In this document: positions 1 through 10,353 of the stretch, one piece after another
How positions within the stretch are numbered: position 1 is the stretch's first letter
How the letters are laid out: every line of letters starts with the position of its first letter
DNA from: Anniella stebbinsi
Taxonomy: Eukaryota > Chordata > Lepidosauria > Squamata > Anniellidae
Assembly (NCBI GenBank): GCA_029215795.1
Contig: JARDYH010000004.1
Location: forward strand, 220,713,517 to 220,777,516
Length of the DNA stretch: 64,000 bases
Direction of reading: 5' to 3'
Position numbers and translations under genes: made by a program
Notes under the pieces: model-generated
Databases searched by the model: none
What the model was told of the DNA's origin: nothing
Seen by the model: the letters and a program-made list of their open reading frames with translations, nothing else

Positions 1-667
1 ATCCTTGGAATTTTTCCCTACGAGCCACACATTCCAAGAATTCCTTACTAACTTCTCATTCCCTATTTAGGAAAAATTAGACAAAGTCGTCAAAATAGCT
101 TTGCTGCTGGCTACAGCCAAGTCAGCAAATTGAAGGCCATAGGTACAGCGATGAACTCCCAAAACCATTTAAAACAAATTCAGAATTCTCATGTTTTTGA
201 GAATGTGTCTGTGTAGAAACAGTCCTGTATTTTACACTGGATTTAGAACTCTAGTATATAAATATACCCTTTCAACTAATGTATTTTGGGTTCTAAGTAA
301 ATGTATACTCTGGAACAAGTATTTCAATAATTATTTTGGCATGGTTCACCCCCTCTGGAAGTGGCACACCCGTGTGGCTCACTAACTATTCTAACTTCAA
401 TCCCCTTTTTCATTTAACATGAAACATGATGTACATAAACATGGTACTTGATCAAATATAGGGTCATGTTCTCTGAAATATCAGGGATCTTGTATACAAA
501 GATGAATTAAACTTTTTTAAAAAAGGAATTAATGAACAGTATCAGTCAACAGTAAAATCTTTGTATGCTACTACTGGGGAATTTGCTGGCTTTCTACAAA
601 TGTTGGTGATTGCTATCACAAGACTGATATTTCTGTTGCTGGCTCAATTCATAGATACTTTGTACCA
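1..667. other. Intron 3 DNA, nothing recognised
   Basis: AT-rich, no open frame with coding character and no repeat family that I recognise. Confidence 0.5.
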
Positions 668-801
668 ACCTTCCCCAACCTGGTGCTCTCCATATGCTTT
701 GGACTTCAATTCCCATCAGTCCTAACCGGCATGGCCACTGATCAGGAATTCTGGGAGTTCTAATCCAAAACATCTGGAGAGTACCAGGTTGGGGAAGGCT
801 G
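668..801. mobile_element. CCTTCCCCAACCTGG foldback MITE, copy 1
   Basis: 134-bp palindrome. The left end ACCTTCCCCAACCTGGTG is mirrored by CACCAGGTTGGGGAAGGCT-like sequence at the right end, and the middle pairs GACTTCAATTCCCATCAG with the opposite arm. This family recurs at least seven more times in the window. It is a non-autonomous DNA transposon of uncertain superfamily. Confidence 0.8.
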
Positions 802-1076
802 GTTTGTACAGACCATCGTTAAGAACTCAAGCTATGGGTGAAACTTCCAAGCATACAGGAAAATCATGGTTTAAAGCTACTGGTCTGCTTTTATTTTTCA
901 TCTGGCCAGCACACCAGGTGTAGTAGTGACAAGAGGCCACGAACATGATTAGCAAGTTCATCTCTCCTGCCAAACCATAGTTATATAAACCACGGTTTGT
1001 GTTTCTGTTTCATCAGCTAATAGCAAACATTGCTGATCAGTTCAGACTTCAAGCACCCTAGACCACTAGTAGAGAT

Positions 1077-1293
1077 TGGCTCAATTAGGACGACACAATA
1101 AACAACTGGTGTGGGGGAAACAATCGTCAGTTGTTTTGACTATTGTGTCATCCGAATGCTGCCATAGTCAACTCAGCGCTGATCCTCATCCACACCACAG
1201 TTGATTATTTATTACCGTGTTGTGTGGGGAGTACCCCCTAGGGTTAGGGTTAGTCAACCCACCATTGACTATCGTGTCGTCCAAATTGAGCCA
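1077..1293 (+). mobile_element. TGGCTCAATTCGGACGACAC element, copy 1
   Basis: 217-bp element whose ends TGGCTCAATT and AATTGAGCCA are inverted repeats, followed inside by GGACGACACAATA and its mirror. A second copy lies at 4540-4767 in the opposite orientation. This copy differs near 1240-1262 by a stretch with two TTAGGG units. It is a non-autonomous DNA transposon, superfamily not determined. Confidence 0.8.
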
Positions 1294-2139
1294 TTGAGTC
1301 ACTGTTGGGAGATCTTCAAGCCATCCTTCTTCCTGGTCTCCCATGTGTTCTGGTCCCTAATCAACTTATTTGGACACCAGGGGTTGTATCCAAACTGTTT
1401 GTCTGCTAGTGGAAGAGAAATCACTGGCAGAATAGATTCCCCTCCCCACTGCAGCCTTCCAAATATGCACTGGAGGCTTGGGCCACGCAGGGGATAGGAG
1501 AGCAAAGAAAGTTCCATCGTGAGTCAGAATCAGGGCAGTTACATAGGCGTGATTCCCTTGGTCACATCCCTTCCTGCTGCTTACCCTACCTCTGGACAAG
1601 AAACAAAAAACAGCAACATATCACACCCAGAGTGAAAACCAACACCTCTAGCACAACTAACTCAGGGGACCAAAGGAAAACTAATGTCCAGTGACAGAAT
1701 AGGTGGGCCCAGCACTCAGCCTTCTGTGCCAAATCTATATGTTGCAAACAGACGGTAAGAAATATTTGTAAAAACTAGGCTTACGGGGAAGACAAGGAAG
1801 TAAGACAGCCTTGCAATCAAAGAGCCAGGTTTACAACAGTTTACAAGGTATGGACTGGCTTACCCCTTTAATCTCAGACTAACTTTGGAGGCAAGCGGTA
1901 CATGTGTGATAAGAATATTATGGGCTTTCTAAAACAGCCAGACATCTATGGCTGGCCCAGTGACAAGCCCGTGTGAAGCAGCCCTGGGTAATCTATAAGG
2001 CTGAAGAAGTGCCATCAGCATGCATAAAACTGAAAGAGTTACATGAAAGGTCTTGGTATAAGGGTCTTGTGGCTTGGCCCTCTTTCCTGCCCTGCCTTCT
2101 CCAAAACTGCTGGAACTAACCCAGATGTTCCACAAAAGC
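1294..2139. other. Intron 3 DNA, nothing recognised
   Basis: Mixed-composition sequence without a recognised repeat or coding exon. Confidence 0.45.
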
Positions 2140-2145
2140 CTCCGC

Positions 2146-2312
2146 CTGGGCCAGATCTGCACCAAGCAGGATATAGCACTATGAAAGTGTTATCTGGTAT
2201 GTGCCTATAGGCCCCAACAGTTGTCAGTGCACTATAAAGCAGTAGTGTGGCTCCTGCCCTTTATATACCGTTTTCATAGTGCTATTTCCTGCTTGGTGTA
2301 GATTGGGCCCAA
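2146..2312. mobile_element. GGGCCAGATCTACACCAAGC foldback MITE, copy 1
   Basis: About 167 bp. The left arm GGGCCAGATCTGCACCAAGC, then AGGATATAGCACTATGAAAG, is mirrored by CTTGGTGTAGATTGGGCCC at the right end. A longer copy is at 34088-34338. The middle carries CCCCAACAGTTGTCAGTGCA in both copies. Confidence 0.75.
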
Positions 2313-3600
2313 GAGTGCACCACAGGATCAGATTTGATAGTTGGGGACTTGTCCTATTCTGAACTTAAGAGACGAAACCCCTGTAAGAAAAGGAATTGCT
2401 AAAAGGGGACAGTAAACGGAAAGCCAGCCCAGAAGACTATTTGCAGTTGCTATGCTTAAATTATGACTGCTTGGGACAAAACAAGCTTCTAATCATGACA
2501 GGGCGCAAGGGAGATGAACCACTCTCCTATTCACATCGCGGGTCAGCATGAGCCCCTCTGTAAGGACTTTAAGGGAGGTCTTGACAGATGATGGAAACAA
2601 TACTGCCAGTTCCTGCAGAATTCAATTAGATGCAAAGCGCCCCAGGCGGCAAGTGGCAATGCCTGCTCCCTTTGGGCTTTTTGGTTTTCTTTTTAAGCAG
2701 CTTCTTCCTTGGCTTTGAAACACAGGGCACTGCTTCACGGATGGAGCTTTTCCAGTATGCACGTACCATTCGCTGCTTTAAACGCCTGATGTGTTTTTTC
2801 AAAGCTTGAACACAGAAAAAAGGGGATACATGAACATTGGTCTGTCACCATAACAAAATGGGAGGAATTCCCTAGGATCCACTTGGAAGGGTGCTGTTTT
2901 AGAAGGAGTGGAGAGAGAAAACCAAGATTCACAGCCAGGTTTAAAGGGTAGCTCTTGCTTATATCCAAGACGAAACTGAAGGGGAAAATGTTTTTAAAAT
3001 ATGAGATGTGGTTACTTTTTTATAGTATGTCATAAACCCTAGTCACTCCTTCCCCTTGAATTGTTCCCCATCATGTGATGTGGGACTGCAGGGACATGCG
3101 AGTTGGCCTTGCCCCATCTGTCTGGTTCCTAATAGCCTCTCCCTGAAGCCCTTCCCATGCTGGAGCTAAAAGTATGCAGTGGGGAACCTACCGTATTTGT
3201 GTAGGCTCCTCATGCAATTCAGTACCCTGATCGTATAGCTGACATGGATCAGTCAGTCACACAAAGAGAGCTTTTCCCCCCCTTCTTTTTTTAATTAATA
3301 GGATTTCTGCTGTTTGGCCTGATGCACTGGCGCCATTATAACAATAGTTAAGTGCATAGAGCCAACCTCTTCACCAGAACTATGGGTGTTCCTGAGCAAT
3401 CCTCCCAAACGTTCTAAAGCACAAGGGCAGTGGAGGGGGAAACAGATGGCCCACGCTTTCTATAAATGGCATCCCTGAACTTTAAAATGGAATTGCTATC
3501 TACACCAAGACCCCTGCCATGAGTTCTGTGCCAATGGGGATGCAGATGTAAATTTTTGGCAGGGAGGATTTGCCACAGTGTGTGCCAGGCATGTTCCACA
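2313..3600. other. Intron 3 DNA with one open minus-strand segment
   Basis: Mostly unrecognised. At 2634-2815 the minus strand has a basic open frame preceded by a good pyrimidine tract (see findings). No known family was identified. Confidence 0.4.
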
Positions 3601-4106
3601 CCCTTTTGGAATATTCAACTCCCAACTGGACTGATCAGGGGTTGCTATGTGATGGCCAAACCCAGACAGTATGGCATGGTTCACATATGACAACTTAGAG
3701 TATAGATTGAGTATGGGTTATTGTTGAATCATGGGTTGTTGTTACGTGTAAACCCTACACTATGGTTTAACTCTGGGTTGTTAACCATGAACAACCCAGG
3801 AAGAGAACCCATGGTTTGTTATTGGGTTGTGAACTCTGAGTTGTTTGTTGTTAACAACCCATATTTAAACTATAGGGTTCGCATGTAACAACAACCCAAG
3901 ATTCAATGATTATCCATACCTAACCCATACTCTGGACAGCCATTACATGCGAACCAGGTCAATAGATTAATTGTGGTTTAAACAACCCACAGTTAACCTA
4001 ACTACTTATTATAGAATAATTGTGGGTTGATGAACCCATGATTAATCCATAGTGTCTGGGTTTGGACATCACACAGCAACTCCAGATTGAACTGGTTAGG
4101 GATTGA
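3601..4106. mobile_element. Nested foldback: outer AAACCCAGACAC element with inner GGTTCACAC element
   Basis: Outer arms: the segment about 3630-3670 (GTTGCTATGTGATGGCCAAA) is mirrored at about 4048-4082, and TTGGAATATTCAAC near 3607 is mirrored by GGATTGAATATTCAAAA near 4099. Inside lies a second palindrome, 3679-3956, starting GGTTCACATATGACAAC and ending with GCGAACCAGGTC. It is rich in AACAACCC and GGGTTGTT. Relatives of the outer element (9197-9313) and the inner element (47381-47690) occur separately, so this looks like one element inserted in another. Confidence 0.7.
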
Positions 4107-4539
4107 ATATTCAAAATGACTGTGGGACGCACATGGCACCATTACTTACAAACTGGGTCACTGTCATTTTCATGACATTTTTACACCTGAGGGCTGCTCT
4201 CAACTCTGATTTTAATGATCAACTTTTCAAAACTATGCCAGTGAAGGGTCCAAAAATGTCTGAAGATATAAAACTTGGGAAATAGTTCACATGTGTCTAT
4301 TTAACTCCCAAAAACAAATGTTTAGCAAACCGTTAGAAGCCAGTTGGCTAAGCTTACTGAACACTGAAAATTATATATACATATTTTTAAAAATTACATT
4401 TTAAAGCTTTACATTATACATTTTGTTAATCCTAAATATAAAAGTAAAATAAACAACGTGAAGAAATTTTCATAAGTGATATCATGGGCTACTTCAACAT
4501 GACTGGAAAGTCACTTCTATGGAGGAAAAACATACACAC
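4107..4539. other. AT-rich intron DNA, nothing recognised
   Basis: Contains AT-rich simple stretches near 4365-4460 and no recognised element. Confidence 0.45.
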
Positions 4540-4767
4540 TGGCTCAGTTCGGACGACATGATAGTCAATGGTAGGGTAATAATCAACTTTACAGTTGTTC
4601 AACTAGGGGGTACTCCCCACATGACATGGTAATAAATAATTAACTGTGGTGTGGATGAGGATCAGCGCTGAGTTGACTGTGGCAGCATTCGGATGACACA
4701 ATAGTCAAAACAACTGACAATTGTTTCCCCCACACCAGTTGTTTATTGTGTCGTCCGAATTGAGCCA
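4540..4767 (-). mobile_element. TGGCTCAATTCGGACGACAC element, copy 2 (inverted)
   Basis: 228-bp copy of the element at 1077-1293, in reverse orientation. The two share the internal blocks GGGGAGTACCCCCTAG and GATCCTCATCCACACCACAG. The inverted pair is separated by about 3.2 kb within one intron. Confidence 0.8.
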
Positions 4768-4978
4768 GAGTGTGTGCATCATCATCATTACAAGCAATCA
4801 CGTAAATATGTTATAGGCATAAGAAGCAGCATGGGAGAAGGCACAAAGCACAGAACACAGAAAATACAAAACTGAACAGCTTATGTAGAGCAACAGTATC
4901 AAAAAGGGATAATATGGAAAAGAACAAGACAGAAAATAAAGGCAGAGAAGTCAAGAACTTCAGAAGGTAAAACTAGGA

Positions 4979-5113
4979 CAGCCTTCCCCTACCTAGTGCC
5001 CTCCAAATTATTTGGACTACGATTCCAGGATTTCTGAACACTTGCCATGCTGGCTTGGGCTGATGGGAGTTGAAGTCCAAAAGATCTGGAGAGCACCAGG
5101 TTGTCGAAAGCTG
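4979..5113. mobile_element. CCTTCCCCAACCTGG foldback MITE, copy 2
   Basis: Diverged palindrome: CAGCCTTCCCCTACCTAGTG at the left, GAGCACCAGGTTGTCGAAAG at the right, and the internal GGGAGTTGAAGTCC typical of this family. Confidence 0.7.
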
Positions 5114-5135
5114 GACTCTTTAAGTGGATGTAGAG

Positions 5136-5612
5136 CAGTAGTCCCCAACCTTTTTGGCACCAGGGACCAGTTTGTGGAAGACAATTTTTCCACGGACCGG
5201 GGGGGGGGGGGGGGGGTGGGGTTTGGGCTGGGTTTTTTTGGGGGGGTGGCTTGGTGGTGGGGTTTGTTTCAGGTGGGGGGGGTCACCCCACCCGAAACAA
5301 ACCCCACCCGAAACAAACCCCACCACCAAGCCACCCAACCCCCAAAAAACCCAGGCCGGACTTACCGGGTCTGCCGCTCTCCGCTGCCGCTCTCCTCCGC
5401 CACTGCCGCCACTCTCCTCCACCACTGCGTGACCCACCGCAGCCCCGGTTTGCCTCCGCCACCTTCCGATCTGCCCGGATCGGCCCAGTTTTCCCAGTCA
5501 GGACCTGGAAACCCTGGGCGATCTGGGCAATCTACACTGGTGAGAACGTGGCCTGGTTTCTAACAGGCCACAGACCAGTGCCAGTCCGTGGCCTGGGGGT
5601 TGGGGACCCCTG
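5136..5612. mobile_element. hAT-superfamily non-autonomous element with 8-bp target duplication
   Basis: 477-bp element. The ends CAGTAGTCCCCAACC and GGTTGGGGACCCCTG are imperfect inverted repeats of hAT type, followed by GGCACCAGGGACCAG and its mirror near the right end. The host octamer ATGTAGAG flanks both sides exactly (5128-5135 and 5613-5620), the hallmark of hAT insertion. The interior is GC-rich with G-runs and a large inverted repeat at 5230-5352, and it encodes no transposase. The intact duplication suggests a fairly young insertion. Confidence 0.9.
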
Positions 5613-5620
5613 ATGTAGAG

Positions 5621-6187
5621 TACAACAGGAAGTTGGTAAAAGGAAATACAGAGGTGGAATTTCATCACAGAGGTGAAAAACAAAGTGTGCTTCCAAACGA
5701 GACTTTTATCATGTAATCACCCTACTTAATTCATGGAATTTTACAGAGGGTCCAATTTTACCGGGGATGGTGGGAGGAGGCAATTTTATGTAAGGTTCTA
5801 CTTGTAACCTCCCCATGTTTTTCCACTGCTTGTTTTGCTTTTTCTTCACACAAAACATTTGTTAAAGAATAAAAGATTGAATGGCTGCACAATACTTTTT
5901 GATTGGGCTAGAGCCATACATATAGAAGAACCCTAAGACTGCTACTGTCATATTATAGCTCCCACATAAGACTGTACCATCTTAGAATGCATGTGGGGAA
6001 ATCGCTTGCTGGTAAGGAATGCCACATCTCTCTTTGCAGGTTAGAGCCAAATCAGGTGTGCAACTTTTCTGTCACATTCTCCCAGCACATGGAAAGCTTA
6101 CACATTTGTCTCTCATCTGCAGGATAATTGGTACCCCTTGCATTCCTTCCAGGCATATCTTGCATAGAGCAACTTCAATGCAGTTAC
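5621..6187. other. Intron 3 DNA next to exon 3, nothing recognised
   Basis: No repeat family recognised. The SEPTIN11 donor lies at its right end. Confidence 0.45.
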
Positions 6188-6383
6188 CTGTCATCTTTAT
6201 TGATCTGGTCTCCGAACCCCACTGTATCAACAATCGTCAGCTTCAGACGGACATTGCTCTCCTGAAGTTCATAACTTCTTGCTTTCAACCGCACACCTGG
6301 CTCGTTGTGAGTGACCGGGTCGCTTTCAAACTTTGTGTTGAACAGGGTGTCCATGAGCGTTGATTTGCCAATGCCAGTTTCCC
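6188..6383 (-). CDS. SEPTIN11: SEPTIN11 coding exon 3 (P-loop and switch II, residues 48-112)
   Basis: 196-bp exon with acceptor CAG at 6386-6384 and donor GTAACT from 6187. It encodes the start of the septin GTPase domain. The G1 P-loop GETGIGKS is at residues 48-55 and binds the nucleotide phosphates. The G3 motif DTVG is at residues 100-103, followed by FGDQINKDD. The residues [19 protein letters not shown] and [11 protein letters not shown] separate septin 11 from SEPT6, 8 and 10 as I recall those sequences. SEPT6-group septins are known to bind GTP but hydrolyse it poorly. The exon leaves in phase 2 (AG of Ser113). The next exon was not found and should lie beyond base 1. Confidence 0.96.
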
Positions 6384-6680
6384 CTGAAGAAACACACCCA
6401 GATTAAGAGCCTGAGAATCCCATGGCCACCAACAATCTTCCACTCTCTCTTTCTGCCTTGTATTTAGAGTTGGTTATTTACTTAAAAGGAGACATTAGAA
6501 TCCAAAAATTACAAAAATGGCATAGTTCAAGAATCACCTGGGAATGAGACTCCATGGGCCGCTAAATGAATTTATAGTATTTTCATGACAGATCCTCGTT
6601 CAAATCCTAACTATGTGAAGTCTCATGGCTCTAACTTCCTCTTTGTCAAGCATGGCTCAGGATCAGGGATGACTATCCCT

Positions 6681-6874
6681 TTACAGTTATTGCATGCCCT
6701 GCCTTCTTTTGTATATGGTTGTTCTAGTATAGTGCCTGCAACTTTAACTGTTGTGATGAAGAGGGAATTTCACCAGGAACTCATTGCATACAAATGACAC
6801 TGGCTGAAATTCCCTTTTCTCTACAATTGTTAAAGTTACATGAGCCCTGACCTGGATTTTATCTGGTCACCCTA
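6681..6874. mobile_element. GGGTGACC foldback element, partial copy (about one and a half units)
   Basis: The right unit is complete: CTAGTATAGTGCCTGC through ATCTGGTCACCCTA. Only the end of the left unit remains. Belongs to the family described at 36204-36524. Confidence 0.85.
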
Positions 6875-8367
6875 CCTTCACACACCTCAATCGGAGGGGT
6901 TTAGAGTGAAGGCTCAGGACCTACAGCTAGCTATGCACAGTTAGAAACTCCTGCCAGGTGGAAGCGGTATGCCTGTGTACACCAGTTGCTAGGGAACATG
7001 AGCAGGAAGATGCTATTACACTCATATCCTACTTGTGGGTTTCTCGCAGGCCACGGAATGCTGGACATGGCTATACTAACCTAGTATAGTTAACTTAAGA
7101 TGCAATGTTTAGACTGCGCCCTGCATTTACTAGCTTAAACTGTATTTACCAGACCAAGCGAGGTAGAGATAACTACTTGCCCCTATCTTATTTGACTGCT
7201 ACCTATATTCCACTTTCCATCCAACGGTCCCAAGACATTCATTCATTTTAAACATGGCATGGCAGTCTTTCTGAAATCACACCCCATGAGCTGTGTTTAC
7301 TTATGTTAACTTGTAGGGCTTACTTTTGGCTTGCAAAAAGAGAAAATGGGAAAGAAATTCTTATAAACTGGAGAGAGAGACACCATTTTTTTTCAAAGAG
7401 AGGCTGCTGTTTGTGGGATACACACTCATCTCGCTTCTGTCTCTGGCAAACAGGTGTGAAGGTTTTTGTATTGGTTCCAAAACCTGCAAAACCTCTTTGA
7501 TTAGAACCTACAGAAGGATATGTGGACACATATAATTGCATGCTCCTGTCATGCCATTCTGAACTCTCTTAAATTAAGTTACAGCCATATATTGCACCCA
7601 ATTAAGTCATGTAATTGCTAGAAGTTTGTTCTGGACAGTCATTGAAAAACCACACACAAATTGTACTTTGGAAAGTCTGCTAGGAACAACAGGCACTTTA
7701 GCTAAACTTCCTTTTGCAGCATGCCTGATCATCACAGAGTAAACATTTTGTTGGTGAATTTTAACTAACTGCAAACCGAAAAACCATTTAACCAAAACAT
7801 CCTCAAATTGAAAGCCAGTCTTGTATAGGAAATGAGTGCTTTGGAAATCAGAGGGAAATAAGGCGTGCCCTTAAACAAAATCAGGGGCCTATCCAGCCCT
7901 CACTTGAGGACAAGATTTCCAGCTTCTGGAAACTACTTTGATTTTTACTATAACTACAGGGTCCACTAAACATATTCAGATGCAAAAACAGACTTAGGGC
8001 AGGCATACACCTTGTGGAATTGAGGAACAGGGTGCTCCTGTGCATATGGCTTAGAACTGGAGTTTATTTGCAGAACTGAGCTCACAAATTCCTGGATCAC
8101 TTCATTCTACTGCTTGTGTAGATCAGATCCGTCCCCACATACCAGCGATCATTCGAGAAAGTTTCCAGGTTGTGGGGATTTTTTCCAGGCAGACATGAGC
8201 CCTTTTATCATTTTCTCAAAATTAAGCCCTGGATAAAACCTGGCACTTTATGCAGACAAAATATTGCCACTCAGTTGTGGGACCTTACTGCAACTTAGTG
8301 CTAAGAGAACCTCTTCGACCTCACATCCCATGTGTATAAAAGAGGAGCTCACTCTTTCAAATGTAGC
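6875..8367. other. Intron 2 DNA, nothing recognised
   Basis: About 1.5 kb without a recognised repeat, RNA gene or exon. Confidence 0.45.
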
Positions 8368-8474
8368 CTTCTCCAACCTAGTGCACCTCAGAAGTGTTGG
8401 ATTGCAATACCCAGCATGGCCAATGGGGATGATGGCAGTTATAGTCTGGAGGGAACCAAGTTGTGGAAGTCTGA
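8368..8474. mobile_element. CCTTCCCCAACCTGG foldback MITE, copy 3 (decayed)
   Basis: AGCCTTCTCCAACCTAGTGC at the left and GGAGGGAACCAAGTTGTGG at the right, with CAGCATGGCCAATGGGGATG in the middle. Confidence 0.65.
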
Positions 8475-8641
8475 TCTATATGGTCACAACTTTTAAGGTA
8501 TTATCACCTATGGGCAAGAGTCTGTTTTTTGCTTATGCCATGAAGTGTCATCTACACAATTGGCATAACAAGTCTGCAAATAAAATAGTCACATCCAAAG
8601 TAGTTGTTCAGCTTCTATTTTTCTATCCTAGTCACTGGTGC

Positions 8642-8665
8642 AGAGAGAGAGAGAGAGAGAGAGAG
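8642..8665. repeat. (GA)12 microsatellite
   Basis: Uninterrupted GA dinucleotide run. Confidence 0.9.
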
Positions 8666-9196
8666 TCTTTCTTTTTTTTTCTACTATATTCCTTGAATTA
8701 CCACCTTGACTCTACTTTCTTCCCCCACTTTTCCCTCCCAAGCCAGCTTGCAGATGCCAACTGTCCCTTTGCCAGAGCAAAGAAGCAGCTTTAAAGGGCC
8801 AGATGTTTAGCAAGTATCCATGAGCGCAGCCTTCTCCATTAATAACAGAGCCATGGAACAGTTAGGATGCATTGATTTACCAATGTGGCTACACTGAGAA
8901 CACAGTCTGTAGTGTCAAAAACACGCACATCTCAAACTCTAGAGAGCAATTCGTTAGAGAACAGCTAAGTCAAACATTACAACCCAGCATACTGTGTTGT
9001 GCAGCCCAAGAAAACTCCGGAAATATACAATATAGCCCAGAGTGTTGCATTCATCCACACACTCACACACAGGTCACACGTAACAGCAAATCATGGCTTT
9101 CCCAATTATGAGTGGGAATGACAGACCATGCTGCCTCTGTCGCACTCCCTTTTTCATTCGACAACCTACAATGGCCCCGATCGTAGGTTGCTCTAG
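8666..9196. other. Intron 2 DNA, nothing recognised
   Basis: No known family or exon recognised. Confidence 0.4.
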
Positions 9197-9313
9197 TGAC
9201 ATCCAAACCCAGGCCCTCTGGGTTGTTTAGAGATTAAGCAACCCAAAGTTAACCCAAGAACAAATCGTTGTTTGACCCCTTAACAACCCAGAATGTTTGG
9301 GTTTGGATGTCAT
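9197..9313. mobile_element. AAACCCAGACAC-type foldback element, solo copy
   Basis: The arms GTGACATCCAAACCCAG and GGGTTTGGATGTCA are inverted. The centre contains mirrored GGGTTGTT and AACAACCC. Related to the outer element at 3601-4106. Confidence 0.65.
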
Positions 9314-9867
9314 GAGATAGAGGCAATCATAGATTGTAAAATTAACGTGAAAGTGGCTAGCATGCTGGAGGCAGCGCACTCATTTGCTCCCACTCATGCC
9401 TGGCAATTCGTGGGTTAATTAATCCATGATCTACCATTATGTGCAAACCAGGTCATGCAGTGCATCTTGTCTTCCCATAGGAGATTCACATTTTTGGGCA
9501 AGGAAATCAACTGGCATGCTATTTCTACTCTGCTGCCTTTAAACAAGGGGGAAATCCGTTGATTAGCACTGGGGTTGCAACCTTAATCAGTTTATCTGGT
9601 AATTGATGGGAAGGGTCCAAATTTAATAGAGGAAAGCACATTTCAAAGCAGTGGGGCTGAGAACGCAAGGGCACATTGGTTTACTTTTTGCAGCTATTTT
9701 CATTTCGGCGTGCTATCGTAAGAGGGGAATAAAGAAAAGTAGCACAATTACAAGGTGGTCTTTGCCTCTAATGACAAGTGGTAGTTCCATGTTGATTCAA
9801 TCATTAAGTTGTCACCTGTTTCCTTCAATAAGGCAGTGATAGCAAAGTTTTGGCAAGAACCTAAGAG
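9314..9867. other. Intron 2 DNA, nothing clear
   Basis: The segment about 9400-9460 (GTGGGTTAATTAATCCATGA and GTGCAAACCAGGTCAT) resembles a fragment of the GGTTCACAC foldback family. The rest is not recognised. Confidence 0.35.
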
Positions 9868-9990
9868 GAGGAGGAGTCCCTGGTGAATAAGACCAAAGGT
9901 CTATCAAATCCTGTGTCCTGATTTCAACAATGGCTAGCCGGTTGTCTTTGGAGGGTCTTCCAGCAAGACATGAAGGGAACAGTATAGTAA
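9868..9990 (+). repeat. ACATAAGA-type interspersed repeat fragment (decayed)
   Basis: AAGACCAAAGGTCTATCAAA and the following text resemble the GATCAGACCAAGGGTCCATC core seen in better copies at 61371-61560. Weak match. Confidence 0.4.
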
Positions 9991-10079
9991 GTACTGTTGC
10001 CTTTCATAAAAAAGGGCTATGCAAGTTTATTTCAGTAAAATCCTATGCATGTTTACTAGGAAGTCCATCCCACTATATT

Positions 10080-10353
10080 CAATAGATAAAAAGATAAGAA
10101 AATAAAAGAATAAAACCCCACATTAAAAAAATATTATTTAAAAAGGAATATTAATAAAAATGGTGGCTAGTCAGTTAAGGAAGGCTTCCAGAAATAAAGA
10201 TGCTTTTAGGAGGCGCCAGAAACAACACTGTGTTGGCACCTGACTGAGCTCCAGAGGCAGGGAGTTCCATAGAAAGGGGGCCAACACACTGAAGGCTCTT
10301 CTGCTATTGGACTTCAATTGGGATACAAGTCCATGCGGAACCACCAGGAGCAT
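10080..10353 (-). mobile_element. LINE 3' fragment, L2-like
   Basis: Minus-strand translation contains RRAFSVLAPFLWNSLPLELS and a following LLKASLFLEAFLN, the usual end of the L2-clade LINE reverse-transcriptase protein. An A-rich tail follows at 10080-10160. The 5' part is missing. Confidence 0.7.

Larger units (their letters stand above)
1..6187 (-). other. SEPTIN11: SEPTIN11 intron 3 (partial, runs off the window)
   Basis: Begins with GTAACT at 6187 in phase 2. No exon with the expected continuation of the GTPase domain is found down to base 1. Confidence 0.88.

Noticed and set aside
1238..1256. Interstitial telomeric repeat
   Set aside because: Only two TTAGGG units within a transposon copy, too short to call a telomere-derived array.
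8264..8794. 176-codon plus-strand open frame
   Set aside because: Runs through a foldback MITE and the GA microsatellite. No coding signature.
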